A DNA stretch of 64,000 nucleotides, from contig CAVTHT010000005.1 in the NCBI GenBank assembly GCA_963734575.1, forward strand, positions 1 to 64,000. The letters run 5' to 3'. Below are positions 9,084 through 19,028 of this stretch, in pieces (position 1 is the stretch's first letter; each line of letters opens with the position of its first letter). The translations under genes were made by a program, and so were the position numbers. Origin of the DNA: CAIWHR01 sp963734575 (lineage in GTDB: Bacteria; Pseudomonadota; Gammaproteobacteria; Burkholderiales; Casimicrobiaceae). The notes under the pieces were generated by a model. That model saw nothing but the letters and a program-made list of their open reading frames with translations, ran no database searches and was not told the origin of the DNA.

Positions 9084-9335
9084 AGGATCGGCGCCGATTA
9101 CTCGAAGACGACCACCTTGTCGTTTACGGCGGCGAGCAACAACTTCGAGCTGGCAATCGCTGTCGCAGTGGCGGTCTTCGGCATCGATTCCGGCGAGGCA
9201 TTCGCGGCCGTGATCGGCCCGCTGGTCGAGGTGCCGGTGCTGATCATGCTGGTCAACGTCGCGCTTCACTTCCAGCGCAGGTATTTCGCGGTGCCGCAAC
9301 CGGCGGCGTTCCGCGCGCCGGATATCTGCCCCTGA
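9084..9335 (+). pseudogene. acr3: C-terminal remnant of an ACR3-type arsenite efflux transporter
   Basis: About 83 codons match the last quarter of ACR3 arsenite permeases (IGADYSKTTTLSFTAASNNF, ELAIAVAVAVFGI, EAFAAVIGPLVEVPV, then a final helix). The preceding 260 or so residues of a normal ACR3 are absent: tupA stops only 57 bp upstream. It sits beside arsM and arsR, so it once belonged to the arsenic module. A deletion or an assembly join at about 9030-9084 fused the tup and ars loci. Confidence 0.75.
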
Positions 9336-9387
9336 GCGAGCGAGGGTCCGCGGTGCCGGCGCGGTCGTGCCGCGCCGGCACGCGTAG

Positions 9388-10228
9388 TCACTGCTGCCCG
9401 GGCTTCGTCGCGCGCACGAACGCACTCATGAACTTGCCGTCGATATCGCGGCCGATGGCCTCTTCCGAGAGCCCCTGGTCCTTGAGGAACGCCTGCGCGT
9501 CCTCGTGGCGGTAGACCCTCGTGGGCTCGAGCGAGACATCGACGAACCCTGCGCTGGTCAGCCTGGCGCGATAGTCGCCTTCATCGAGTGCGCCCGCTAC
9601 GCAGCCCACCCACAGCAGCATGCTCTCGCGGATCTGCGGGTGGATCTCGCCGCGCGTGACGACATCGGAGACGGCGAAGCGGCCGCCGGGCTTCAGCACC
9701 CGGAACGCCTCGCGCAGCACCTGGTCCTTGTCCGCCGACAGGTTGATCACGCAGTTGGAGATGATCACGTCGACCGAGTTGTCCGGCAGCGGGATGTGCT
9801 CGATCTCGCCCTTGAGGAACTCGACGTTGCGCACGCCCGCCTGCTCCTTGTTGCGGTTCGCGAGCGCGAGCATGTCGTCGGTCATGTCGAGGCCGTACGC
9901 CTTGCCCGTCGGACCGACGCGGCGCGCCGAGAGCAGCACGTCGATGCCGCCTCCGGAACCCAGGTCGAGCACCGTCTCGCCCGGCTTTGAGCTCGGCGAG
10001 CGCCGTCGGATTGCCGCAACCGAGCGAGGCAAGCACCGCGCCCTCGGGCAGGCCGCCGACCTCGGCCGACTCGTAGAGATTGCTCGTGATCGGATCGGGA
10101 CCCGCGGCTTCGGATCCTGTCCCGCAACACGAGGTCGAGCAGCACGAGCTAACGCTGCCCGACGTGACGCGGCGCGCCGCCGCGCCATACTTTTCCTTCA
10201 CGACTTCCTTGATGTCCGGCGCATTCAT
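9388..10228 (-). CDS. arsM: Arsenite methyltransferase ArsM (one frameshift)
   Basis: SAM-dependent As(III) methyltransferase. ATG 10228 begins MNAPDIKEVVKEKYG. A Cys-rich SCCSTSCCGTG follows, then the characteristic SLGCGNPTALAELK. After a shift near 9990 come GETVLDLGSGGGIDVLLSA (SAM motif I), YGLDMTDDMLALA and the conserved Cys in VIISNCVINL. It ends in GRDIDGKFMSAFVRATKP. The length of about 280 aa is normal. It lies 13 bp downstream of arsR on the same strand, so the two form an arsRM operon. Confidence 0.88.
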
Positions 10229-10241
10229 GAGTGTCTCCTGT

Positions 10242-10611
10242 TCAGCAGCACTTGCGCAATGAAACGGGGCTGACGACCTTCGTCCTCGTGCAGCACTCCG
10301 CGTAAAGAAAACCGAGCAGGTTCTGCAACGCCGCGGCGTTTGCCCGGTACCGCAGGTAGGTCCCCTCACGCTCGACCGTGACGAGATCCTCGTTCTTGAG
10401 CTTGTCCAGATGGTGCGAGAGGTTCGAGGCGGACAACGAGAGCGCCGCCTGGATCTCGCCCGCGACGAGGCCGTCGGGGTGCGCGGCCAGTAGCAGCCGC
10501 AGGACCCGCAACCGCCACTCGGATCCGATGGCGGCGAACATGTCTGCGAACCGGACGACGTCTTCGTTCGCGGCGGGCGGGGCGGCACGAGGTGGCGGTT
10601 TTCTCGGTCAT
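10242..10611 (-). CDS. arsR: ArsR-family metalloregulator (N-terminal frameshift)
   Basis: Small winged-helix repressor. From 10541 the frame reads MFAAIGSEWRLRVLRLLL, then the recognition helix SASNLSHHLDKLK and the wing. The C-terminus has CC and a terminal CC pair, candidate arsenite ligands. Upstream codons AANEDVVRFAD continue the fold, and an in-phase ATG at 10611 (MTEKTATS) can be joined only by one indel near 10575. The intact start at 10541 would lack the first helix. A perfect inverted repeat lies 9 bp upstream of 10611. Confidence 0.8.
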
Positions 10612-10619
10612 GTTTCAAT

Positions 10620-10634
10620 TATTGTTGAACAATA
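10620..10634. promoter_or_regulatory. Putative ArsR operator
   Basis: TATTGTTGAACAATA is a perfect inverted repeat (TATTGTT-G-AACAATA) immediately upstream of arsR in an AT-rich pocket. This is the expected place for an autoregulatory ArsR site overlapping the arsRM promoter. Confidence 0.55.
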
Positions 10635-10736
10635 GAATCATGTCAAGCCCCCGTTCGCCCGCCGGCCCGCGGCCCCTGCCTCCTTGGGCGCTGGACGTGA
10701 CCGCCCCCGGCATCCCGTGGTGCCGCCACCACCCGC

Positions 10737-10757
10737 TGTTGACCCATCGCAAGACCC
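10737..10757 (+). promoter_or_regulatory. Degenerate copy of the 20-bp regulon motif
   Basis: TGT-TGA-ATCGCAAGAC elements match the consensus TGTCGAGAWWYGCRARGACG with substitutions and one indel. It lies 103 bp before the ATG at 10861, the same distance as other copies, so it may be a weak or error-containing member. Confidence 0.3.
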
Positions 10758-10860
10758 TCGCGCGTGCGGACTCGTACCTCTGGGGGTGTCGGCCCGCGGC
10801 TGACGTTTGTCAACGACACCGGACATGCCCGCGGAAAATATTCTCTGAAGACCGACGTCG

Positions 10861-11332
10861 ATGCGTGAAATGAACAGGAAACCATCTGCATGCGCACTCG
10901 GCATCTTGCCGTTGACGGTGCTCGTGCTTGCGGCTCCCCTGCCGGCGATCGCTGCAGCCGGCGAGGTCGAACCATCGGCGTCTTGCGAGCGTGGTCGTCC
11001 CTCCGGCGTCCATCACGCTGAAGTCCGCAAGCGCGCCCGCCGCGCCGGTCGCCGTGATGAAGTCCGCGGCACCCAATCTCGGCCTCGCGCCGGTGACCAT
11101 CATCGCCAACGCGTGCAGCACGGGCTGCGCACGCGATTCCGCATCGGGCTCGCGGCCGCTGATCGCGTCGCTGCCCGCGGGTGAAAGCTTCGAGCTCAGG
11201 ATCCTCAAGGACGCCCGGCGGGGATTTCGCCTGCGCGCCAGCAATGGCAATGGTCCTCCCTCCGCGGACGAGCGGCTGCGCATCCAGCTGTCACGCCGCT
11301 ACGTGGGCATCGGCTGGAGCAGCAGGTTCTAG
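10861..11332 (+). CDS. Exported protein of unknown function (frameshifted)
   Basis: ATG 10861 opens a signal peptide (ILPLTVLVLAAPLPAIAAAG). Near 10980 the frame moves to one reading VVVPPASITLKSASAP, VTIIANACSTGCARDSASG and ADERLRIQLSRRYVGIGW before the stop at 11332. The mature protein of about 125 aa would be periplasmic or secreted, with one closely spaced Cys pair. No family is recognised. Confidence 0.55.
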
Positions 11333-11487
11333 CGGACGCGCGGCTTTTCCGCTTCGGTGATGAATGTCAAGCGCACATGCGGCGCACCGGATAAGCTTGT
11401 CCCACGAGCCGGCAGAACGGGCCCGACCAGCAATGGTTGGTGCGCCGGTGCTGCATCGATGCAGCGATGAGCAGTGGAGGTGATGAT

Positions 11488-12134
11488 GAACAAGCTCGCA
11501 TTGGCTATGGTTGGCCTCTTTGCCGTGGCGCTGGCCACTGACGTGGCCGACGCTCGCGGCGGCGGCGGTGGCGGCGGTGGCTGGCGGCTCCCGCGGGGGC
11601 GGCGGATCCTACAGCGGCTCGCATGGTGGTGGATCGTACGGTGGGTCACACGGTGGCGGATCGTACGGCGGTTACCGCGGCGGCTCGTACGGCGGATCGC
11701 ATGGGGGCGGATACTACGGTTCGTATCGCGGCGGCGGCCATTCCAACGGCAGCCATTACAACGGCGGCCATTACGGCGGTGGTCACGGCGGCTGGTATGG
11801 AAACGGCTGGTACGGCTCCGGAGTGGGCATCTACCTGGGCAGCCCCTGGTGGTGGGGAGGCTGGTCCTATGGGTGGCCCTATTACTCCTATCCGTATGCC
11901 TATCCCGCCTACGCCTACGACTACGCGCCGAGCGAACCGACGATCTACGTCGAGCGCTCCGACCCGGCGGCCGCGACGCAGTACTGGTACTACTGCACGG
12001 ATCCGGCCGGTTACTACCCCTACGTGCAGAACTGCTCGAAGCCGTGGATGACGGTGCTGCCGCAAGGCGCTCCCGGGGGCCGGGAATCCTCCGCCTCCCA
12101 CGCAATGACCATTCAGATACAGGTGCCAAGATGA
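11488..12134 (+). CDS. Secreted glycine/tyrosine/tryptophan-rich repeat protein (frameshifted)
   Basis: A signal peptide (MNKLALAMVGLFAVALATDVADA) leads into a GGG-run. After a shift near 11585 come six or more imperfect repeats of the type GGSHGGGSYGG, then a Trp/Tyr-rich segment (GGWSYGWPYYSYPYAYPAY) and a C-terminal YYCTDPAGYYPYVQNC region common to small betaproteobacterial envelope proteins. GGAGG stands 5 bp before ATG 11488. A further shift near 12090 would give the more usual Pro-rich end (NPPPPTQ, stop near 12107) instead of running to 12134. Role unknown; surface exposure is likely. Confidence 0.6.
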
Positions 12135-12748
12135 GCAAGCGCGCATCGGTGCTTTCGGTCGTCGCTGCCGCCCTGCTGGCGGGCTGCGTCACGGTTCCGT
12201 CCGGGCCGGCCGTCACGGTGCTGCCGGGCTCACGCAAGACGTTCGAGGCGTTCCAGTACGACGACGCCGCCTGCCGCAACTATGCGCAGTCGGTCATCGG
12301 CGGACCTGCGGCCGGGCAGGCGGCCAGCGATGCCGCCGCGGCGAATGCCGTCGCGGGAGCGGCGATCGGTGCCGCAGCGGGAGCCATCATCGGTTCCGTG
12401 TCGGGGCAGGCCGGTCAGGGCGCTGCGATCGGCGCCGGCACCGGGCTGCTGTTCGGCAGTGCGGCGAGCAGCAACGCGGCCGGCTATTCGTCGTACGCGC
12501 TGCAACGCAATTACGACAGCGCTTACGTGCAATGCATGTATGCGCGCGGCAACTTCGTGCCGAGCGCCGGAGGCTACCGCACCACCGCGCCGCGCTACTA
12601 CGGCAGCCCGCCGACCTCGTACGCGCCGTCCGCAGCGTCGGCCCCTGAGCAGGCTGCACCGATGTATCCCGCGCCACCGGGCGCTGCGACGGGCAACTAT
12701 CCGCCTCCCGGCTATCCGCCTCCGGCAGGTGTGCCGCCCGCGCGCTGA
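12131..12748 (+). CDS. Glycine-zipper lipoprotein
   Basis: A 205-aa predicted lipoprotein with lipobox AALLAGC at residues about 14-20. A glycine-zipper membrane segment follows (AVAGAAIGAAAGAIIGS, then GAAIGAGTGLLFGS). A Tyr/Cys motif (YDSAYVQCMYARGN) and a Pro/Tyr-rich tail ending PPPGYPPPAGVPPAR complete it. This layout matches the YMGG/Gly-zipper families linked to the outer membrane. ATG 12131 overlaps the end of the preceding frame by 4 bp, so the two genes may be coupled. Confidence 0.7.
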   Translation: MSKRASVLSVVAAALLAGCVTVPSGPAVTVLPGSRKTFEAFQYDDAACRNYAQSVIGGPAAGQAASDAAAANAVAGAAIGAAAGAIIGSVSGQAGQGAAIGAGTGLLFGSAASSNAAGYSSYALQRNYDSAYVQCMYARGNFVPSAGGYRTTAPRYYGSPPTSYAPSAASAPEQAAPMYPAPPGAATGNYPPPGYPPPAGVPPAR

Positions 12749-12834
12749 CCTGCGATCGGCGGTTGCCTCCACGCGTTGCGCGCCTGGATGTGGCGAGCAC
12801 TCCGGGCGTGCAAGGTCGAGAGCGCACGCAAGAT

Positions 12835-12854
12835 TGTCGAGAAATGCGAAGCGC
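12835..12854 (+). promoter_or_regulatory. 20-bp regulon motif, copy 1
   Basis: TGTCGAGAAATGCGAAGCGC matches the recurring motif and is 159 bp upstream of ATG 13014, oriented toward it. It is the left-most clear copy. Confidence 0.6.
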
Positions 12855-13013
12855 CCCGGTCACGCCGCACCTACACTGGAATCGGTTGAAGCTGTACCGA
12901 CCAAGGTTGGCTGGCTCGACGGTGTCGCGCCGGCCGGTGCGGATCCGAATGCCGCCGAGCACCCGCCCGGCCGTCACCTTCGGCAAGCCGAAAACGTTCT
13001 AGTGGAGCAAACC

Positions 13014-13388
13014 ATGATCCATAGCAAATTGTCTGCACTGGCAGTCGGATGCGTGTTCGCGCTGTCATCGGCCGCCTACGCGCAGGCGACCGGCAGCCAG
13101 GCCACGACCCCGCCGCGCGACCTCAACGCCGAAGCCGCGAAACTCCAGAACACTCCCCCGAAGCCGCCGGAAGTGCAGAAGGAAAAGCGCGACAAGATCC
13201 AGACCAAGGAACAGCAGCAGCGCGCGATGCAGGAGTATCAGACTCGCTCGGCGTCGTCTTCGTCAGGTGGGCCCGCCACCGTCGACAAGAATGCACCGAA
13301 GGCCGCCAAGGGCAAGGCGACGAGCAAGATGACGAGAGAGGAGCAGAACGCACGGTTGAGAGAAGCACAGAAGGCATCGACGCCGTAG
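13014..13388 (+). CDS. Small exported Lys/Gln/Ala-rich protein
   Basis: A 124-aa protein with a clean signal peptide (LSALAVGCVFALSSAAYAQ). The hydrophilic mature part is rich in charged and Gln residues (KPPEVQKEKRDKIQTKEQQQR) and probably alpha-helical or disordered. No Cys in the mature part and no recognised domain. GGAG precedes ATG 13014 by about 8 bp. The 20-bp motif lies upstream. Confidence 0.6.
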   Translation: MIHSKLSALAVGCVFALSSAAYAQATGSQATTPPRDLNAEAAKLQNTPPKPPEVQKEKRDKIQTKEQQQRAMQEYQTRSASSSSGGPATVDKNAPKAAKGKATSKMTREEQNARLREAQKASTP

Positions 13389-13595
13389 TCTGCGGAAGCC
13401 GCCGCGCGTCATTGCGCGTGGCGATGGGTGCCGACGGGCGCCTGCGTTGACACGCGCTGCGCCGTGGCGTCGATCGAGCTGGCAATGCGCCGGCGGGGTG
13501 TGACTGTGCTGGATGGTCGGCAGGCGATGCAGTTCCGTCGGCACCGTACACGGACACGAAGCACCGCTGCGAAGTGTGATCACTGGGGACCTCCG

Positions 13596-14061
13596 ATGCT
13601 GCGGCCTCTTTGTCTGCTCTGCGTAATCGCCACGGTCGTCGTCGTCCCTGCCCATGCAGTGGACGTGTACCGCTGCACGGATGCCAGCGGCCGCACCGAA
13701 TACCGCGACTCGCCCATGCCCCGGCGAGTCCGGCACGAGGATCGCGATCCAGCCGAACGTCATCAACGAGATCGACCAGAGCGCTGCGCGCGCTGCGAGC
13801 AGGGCCATCGCCGAGCGCGCCGCAGCGCGCACGCGCGACGAGCAGGCTGCGCGCCAGCGCGCCGCAAGCGACACGACGCCGAACGACACGGCTGCCCAGC
13901 GCGACGAGCAACGGATCGATACGCCGTGGTGGCTGCTCCCCGGGCCGCCACCGGATCGGGACAAGCGTCCTGGACGTCCCGACGTGACTCCGCCGACCCC
14001 GGCGCTGCCAAAGCCCGCCGTTCCGATGTCGCCATCCGCGCGCCCGATCGCGGCACGCTGA
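13596..14061 (+). CDS. DUF4124-type exported protein (frameshifted)
   Basis: A signal peptide is followed by VDVYRCTDASGRTEYRDSP, the DUF4124 signature found in many proteobacterial periplasmic proteins. A shift near 13725 leads into GTRIAIQPNVINEIDQSAARA and an Ala/Arg-rich helix, then a Pro-rich C-terminus ending at 14061. The reading is about 155 aa in total. Function unknown. Confidence 0.6.
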
Positions 14062-14334
14062 CAACTCGTCACGCCATGCGTCACGCCTCCCGTTGCGGCG
14101 CTGACGCCGGCTGCCTGCGCGAGCCGTAATCCCGCACCCCAGCGTTGCTGCGCGCAGGCGCATCGCCGCGCACATGGTGGCAGCCCGCCGCGGCACGTCT
14201 GCGCAGCCGCTGTCGCGCCGCAAGAATGCGGCACCTTGGTGCCATAGCCAAGGACCTCACCGCGGAACATCCTCCTCGCATTGGCCGGGCATGTGCGCGG
14301 GTGCGCATGCGGCCACGCTCAACAGGAGGCAACA

Positions 14335-17140
14335 ATGGCAGCCGCTGCGCAATCGGAAGCACGCACGAGTCTCTCCAATTACTTCTCGGCGGCGCAGGCG
14401 CGCGTCGATCGCTGGCGCATCGTGCACCGTCTCGCACGGTCGCTGTCGCCGGGAGTGGCAAGGAGGCGAAGCTGCGCGCCGAGCTCGCCGACGAGCTCGC
14501 GAGCCTCGCACCGATCGAGGAGCTGTGCGGCTATCCCGGACCCGGCCTGATGACCGCGCTCAAGGAGCGCCTGCAGACGGGCGACTGGACCGGCCTTCGC
14601 GCGCCTCGCGCAGCGCATCAGCGTCTCGCTCCTGTCCAACAGCTATCGCGACGACCCCGAGCGCATGGCGGTCGGACGAGGATGGCGAGGCGCATACGCC
14701 CGGAAGTACTTCCGCCCGGGCTCGGGCGCGGACAGGCGCGCAAGCCCTACTTCGAGGTCCTGATCGTGACGCCCGGCGAGCGCTCGACGTGGGACGACAT
14801 GCGCGAGGCGTTCCGGCGCCTGCGCCGCGACACCGACAGCTTCGTGTACGAGCCGGTCGTCGTCGGCAGCTTCGAGGACGCGGCGCTCGCCGCGATCCTC
14901 AACTACAACCTGCAGGCCGTCGTGATCTTCGACGGCTTCGCCTATCCGTCGCAGTACACCGTCGCCGACCTGCGCGAGATGCTCGCCGCGCAGGTGCCCC
15001 GCGGCGAGACCGGTGCCGACGCCGACCTCGGCACTTCGCTGGCGCGCGCGCTGCGCGCGTATCGCCCGGAGCTCGACGTCTACCTCGCGACCGACCGCGA
15101 CGTCGGCGCGCTGGCGGGCTCCGACGAGGCCGCGTGCATCCGCCGCATCTTCTACGGGGTCGAGGAGATGCTCGAGATCCACCTCTCGATCCTCGACGGC
15201 GTCGCCGACCGCTACGCCACGCCGTACTTCGACAACCTCAAGAAGTACGCGCAGCGTCCGATCGGCACCTTCCACGCGCTGCCCGTCGCGCGCGGCAAGT
15301 CGATCTTCAAGTCGAACTGGATCCGCGACATGGGCGAGTTCTACGGCGCGAACCTGTTCCTGGCCGAGTCGTCGGCCACCACCGGCGGACTGGACAGCCT
15401 GCTCGAGCCGACCGGCAACATCAAGGTCGCGCAGGAGAAGGCGGCGCGCGCCCTCGGCGGCGACCGCGCTTCTTCGTCACCAACGGCACGTCGACGTCGA
15501 ACAAGATCGTGCACATGGCGCTGCTCAGTCCCGGCGACATCGTGCTGATCGACCGCGACTGCCACAAGTCGCACCACTACGGGCTGGTGCTCGCCGGCGC
15601 GCAGCCCTACTACATCGACGCCTTCCCGCTGACGCAGTACTCGATGTACGGCAGCCTCGCGATCCGCCCGATCAAGGAGGCGCTGCTCAATCTCAAGGCC
15701 GAGGGCAAGCTCGACCGCGCGAAGATGGTCGTGCTGACCAACTGCACGTTCGACGGCCATGTCGCCAACGTCGAGCGGACGATGCTCGAATGCCTCGCGA
15801 TCAAGCCGGACCTGATCTTCCTCTGGGACGAGGCCTGGTTCGGCTTCGCGCGCTTCTCGCCGTTCCTGCGCCGGCGCACCGCGATGGGCGCCGCCGCGAA
15901 GATCCGCGCGATGATGCGCGATCCCGCCTATCGCGAGCGCTACAAGACGTTCAAGGCGCAGGTCGGCGAGATCGATCCGAAGAACAGCAAGCTGCTCGAC
16001 ATGGCGCTCCTGCCCGACCCGGACAAGGTCCGCGTGCGCGTCTACGAGACCGACTCGGTGCACAAGTCGATGTCGTCGCTGCGCCAGGGCTCGATCGTCG
16101 TCGTCGCCGACCAGGACTTCCACACGGTCGAGCCGATGTTCAAGGAGGCGTACTTCACGCACACCTCGACGTCGCCGAACCTGCAGATCATCGCCACGCT
16201 CGATCTCGCGCGCCGGCAGATGGAGCTCGAGGGCTACGAGCTGGTGCAGCGCGCGATCCAGCTCGCGATCGAGCTGCGCCGCGACATCAACACGCATCCG
16301 CTCATCTCGAAGTACTTCCGCGCGGCCACGCCGGCCGAGATGATCCCGGCGGAGTACCGCCAGTCCGGCTTCACCGACTACGGCGCGCCCGGCGTGGAAC
16401 CTGGCGAAGACGATGGGCGCGCTCGACGGCGGACGAGTTCTTCCTCGATCCCGACGCGCATCACGCTGCTGTGCGGCAACGCGGGCTACGACGGCAGCGC
16501 AGTTCAAGGCGCTGCTCGCGAGCGAGTACGACATCCAGATCAACAAGACCTCGCGCAACAGCGTGCTCGTGCAGATCAACATCAACAACACGCGCAGCGA
16601 CGTCGCGCACCTCATCAAGGCGCTGGCCGACATGGCGCGCGCGATCGAGAAGCGCCTGGCCGAAGGCGGCGAGGCCGAGAAGGCGATCTTCGACGCGCGC
16701 GTGAAGTCGCTCGTCTCGGACGTGCCCGACCTGCCCGAACTTCTCGCGCTTCCACGACGCCTTCCGCGACAATCCGAAGTGCGCGTCGAACGAGGGCAAC
16801 ATGCGCGCGGCCTTCTACCTGGCGGCCAACCCCGCGGCCTGCGAGCACGTGAAGCTCAACAGCAAGGAGATCGACGAGCGGCTGAAGAACGGGCCCGAGC
16901 TGGTCTCGGCGAAGTTCGTGATCCCGTACCCGCCGGGCTTCCCGATCATGGTGCCGGGCCAGGTGGTCACGCACGAGACCATCACCTTCATGCGCAAGCT
17001 CGACGTGAAGGAGATCCACGGCTACAACGCCTCGATGGGACTGGAGCTGCTCAAGCCCGAGGCGCTCGCCGCGCTGAAGGGCAAGGCGACGGCCGCTCCG
17101 AGCGTGCCGCCTCGACCAAATCCGTTCCCATGGAGCATGA
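14335..17140 (+). pseudogene. Orn/Lys/Arg-type PLP amino-acid decarboxylase (many frameshifts)
   Basis: Fold-type I PLP decarboxylase of roughly 930 codons. Parts visible in order: the N-terminal wing (SNYFSAAQARVDRW; later KPYFEVLIVTPG), the central domain (AESSATTGGLDSLLEPTGN; FVTNGTSTSNKIVHMALL; LIFLWDEAWFGFARF) with the PLP lysine in DSVHKSMSS, and the C-terminal domain (FVIPYPPGFPIMVPGQVV). Breaks occur near 14460, 14600, 14690, 15468, 16400, 16500 and 16745 and possibly at the end, so the sequence as given cannot make an intact enzyme. AGGAGG precedes the ATG. The substrate cannot be decided between arginine, lysine, ornithine and another amino acid. The next genes encode exchangers of the aspartate:alanine family, which suggests a decarboxylation/antiport system. 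Confidence 0.75.
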
Positions 17141-19018
17141 CCATGCAACCGGCCTTCCAGTGGCTCGCAGCCAATCCGTACATCCTGCTGTTCGCCGTCG
17201 TCGCTCGGCGCCGTCCTGCTCGGCAAGGTCACCATCAAGGGCTATGGCCTGGGCATGGTGGCCTCGGCCATCGTGGTGGGCGCGGCCATGTCCGCGGTCG
17301 CCTCGACGCTCGGCGTGAAGATGAGCATCGACAACTTCACCAAGTCGATGTTCTATTACCTGTTCATGTACGGCGTCGGCCTGCGCGTGGGGCCCTCGTT
17401 CATCAACAGCCTGAAGGGCGACGGCCTCAAGTTCACCGTGCTCGCGGTCTTCTGCTCCGTGCTCGGCCTCCTCGGCGCGGTCGCGTTCGCGAAGATGTGG
17501 GACCTGCCCGCGGGCGCCGCGGGCGGCATCCTCGCCGGCTCGATGACGATGTCGGCGGCGATCGGCTCGGCCGAGGAGGCGGTGCGCCAGGGCGCGTTCC
17601 CGCTCGCCGCGGGCCAGACGTTCGAGGATGTGAGCGGCATGATCGCGCTGTCCTACGGCTCACCTACATCTGGGGCACGGTCGGCATCATCCTCATCTGC
17701 AAGTACCTGCCGCGGTGGTGGGGCATCGACGCGAAGGCCGCGGCGAAGAAGTACGAGGAGGAATCCGGCGGTCCCGAACGTCGACGACGCCGGCCTCACG
17801 GGCTTATCGCCCGCTCTCGGTGCGCGCGTACCGCTTGACCAACGACACGCTCGTCGGCTGGACGATGCGCCAGTTCCTGCAGAAGTATCCGCAGTACAAG
17901 GTGCTGAACGTGCTGCGCTCCGATCCCGGCGCGGCGCGAGCAGGCCGCGACCCCGAGGCCGCCTTCGCCCGCGAAGATGCGCCCATGGCGCTCGCGGCGG
18001 CGGGCATGTCAAAGCACCACGCGCATGCGCGAATCGGACCTCAGCCGGGCCGGCAGGCCAAGCGCGAGCGCGGCGTGCTCGCCGAGACCTCGTACGACAA
18101 GCTCGGCGCGCGCCGACGACATCACCTTCCGCCAGGGAGACATCATCACCCTCGGCGGGCGGCTCGACGAGCTCACGCAGAACATGGGCCTGATCGGACC
18201 GGAGGTCGCGGATCCAACCGCACTCAACGTGCCCCTCGACCAGGCCGAGATCCTCGTCACCAACAAGGAGTTCGAGGGCAAGGAGCTTGGCGACTTCCGC
18301 ACCGCGGATTTCGCCGGCCAGCTCGCGCTGCACCACATCGAGCGCGGCGGCGTGCCGATCCCGTTCGGCCTGCACACGAAGCTGCAGCGCATGGACGTGC
18401 TGTTCGTCGCCGGCGTGAAGAGCGCCGTGGACAAGGTCGCAAACCTTGCGGGAAGGATCGCGCGGCCGAGCACATCCACCGACCTGCTCACGCTCTCGGT
18501 GGGCATGATCCTGGGCCTGCTGATCGGGGCCATCTCGTTCCCGATGGCGGGCGCGAAAGTCGGTCTCGGCAACGCGGGCGGGCTGCTCGTCTCGGGCGTG
18601 ATCGTCTCGTCGGCGGCCTCGCGGCTGCGCTTCTTCGGCAACACGCCGAATGCCGCGCGCAACATCCTCGAGGACCTCGGGCCTCATCGTCTTCATCGCG
18701 ATCGTCGGCATCAACGCCGGCGCGAGCCTGATCACGCAGCTGTCGCCCGACCTCGCGGTCAAGATCCTCGTCGCGGGCTTCGTCGTCTGCACCGTGCCCC
18801 CGATCCTCGTGTGGGCGATCGGCTACCACATGATGAAGATCAATCCGGCGATCCTCATGGGCGGCGTGGCAGGTGCACGGTCGCACTCGGGGCCGGCGCG
18901 TGAAGCGGCGAAGGAGATCGGCAGCAGCGTGCCGTGGATCGGCTTCCCGGTCGGCTATGCCGTCTCCGGCATCCTGCTCACGGTGTTCGGCTACGTCGCG
19001 ATGATCCTGTCGAAGTAA
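17137..19018 (+). pseudogene. AspT-type aspartate:alanine exchanger, first copy (frameshifted)
   Basis: Membrane exchanger of the AspT/YidE family: two Asp-Al_Ex membrane halves flank two regulatory RCK_C (TrkA_C) domains. The first half reads GYGLGMVASAIVVGAAMSA, MFYYLFMYGVGLRVG and AAGGILAGSMTMSAAIGSAEE. The centre holds NMGLIGPEV and DQAEILVTNKEFEGK. The second half ends VFGYVAMILSK at 19018. Shifts near 17205, 17655, 17770, 18105 and 18680 interrupt it. Its start overlaps the likely decarboxylase stop. About 627 aa when reassembled, longer than the usual length of about 560. Confidence 0.75.
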
Positions 19019-19028
19019 GGCGCGAGCC

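Noticed and set aside
13541..13580. Possible motif copy before the DUF4124 gene (ACACGAAGCACCGCTGCGAAG)
   Set aside because: Lacks the TGTCGAG half and needs a five-base insertion; below the match level of the accepted copies.
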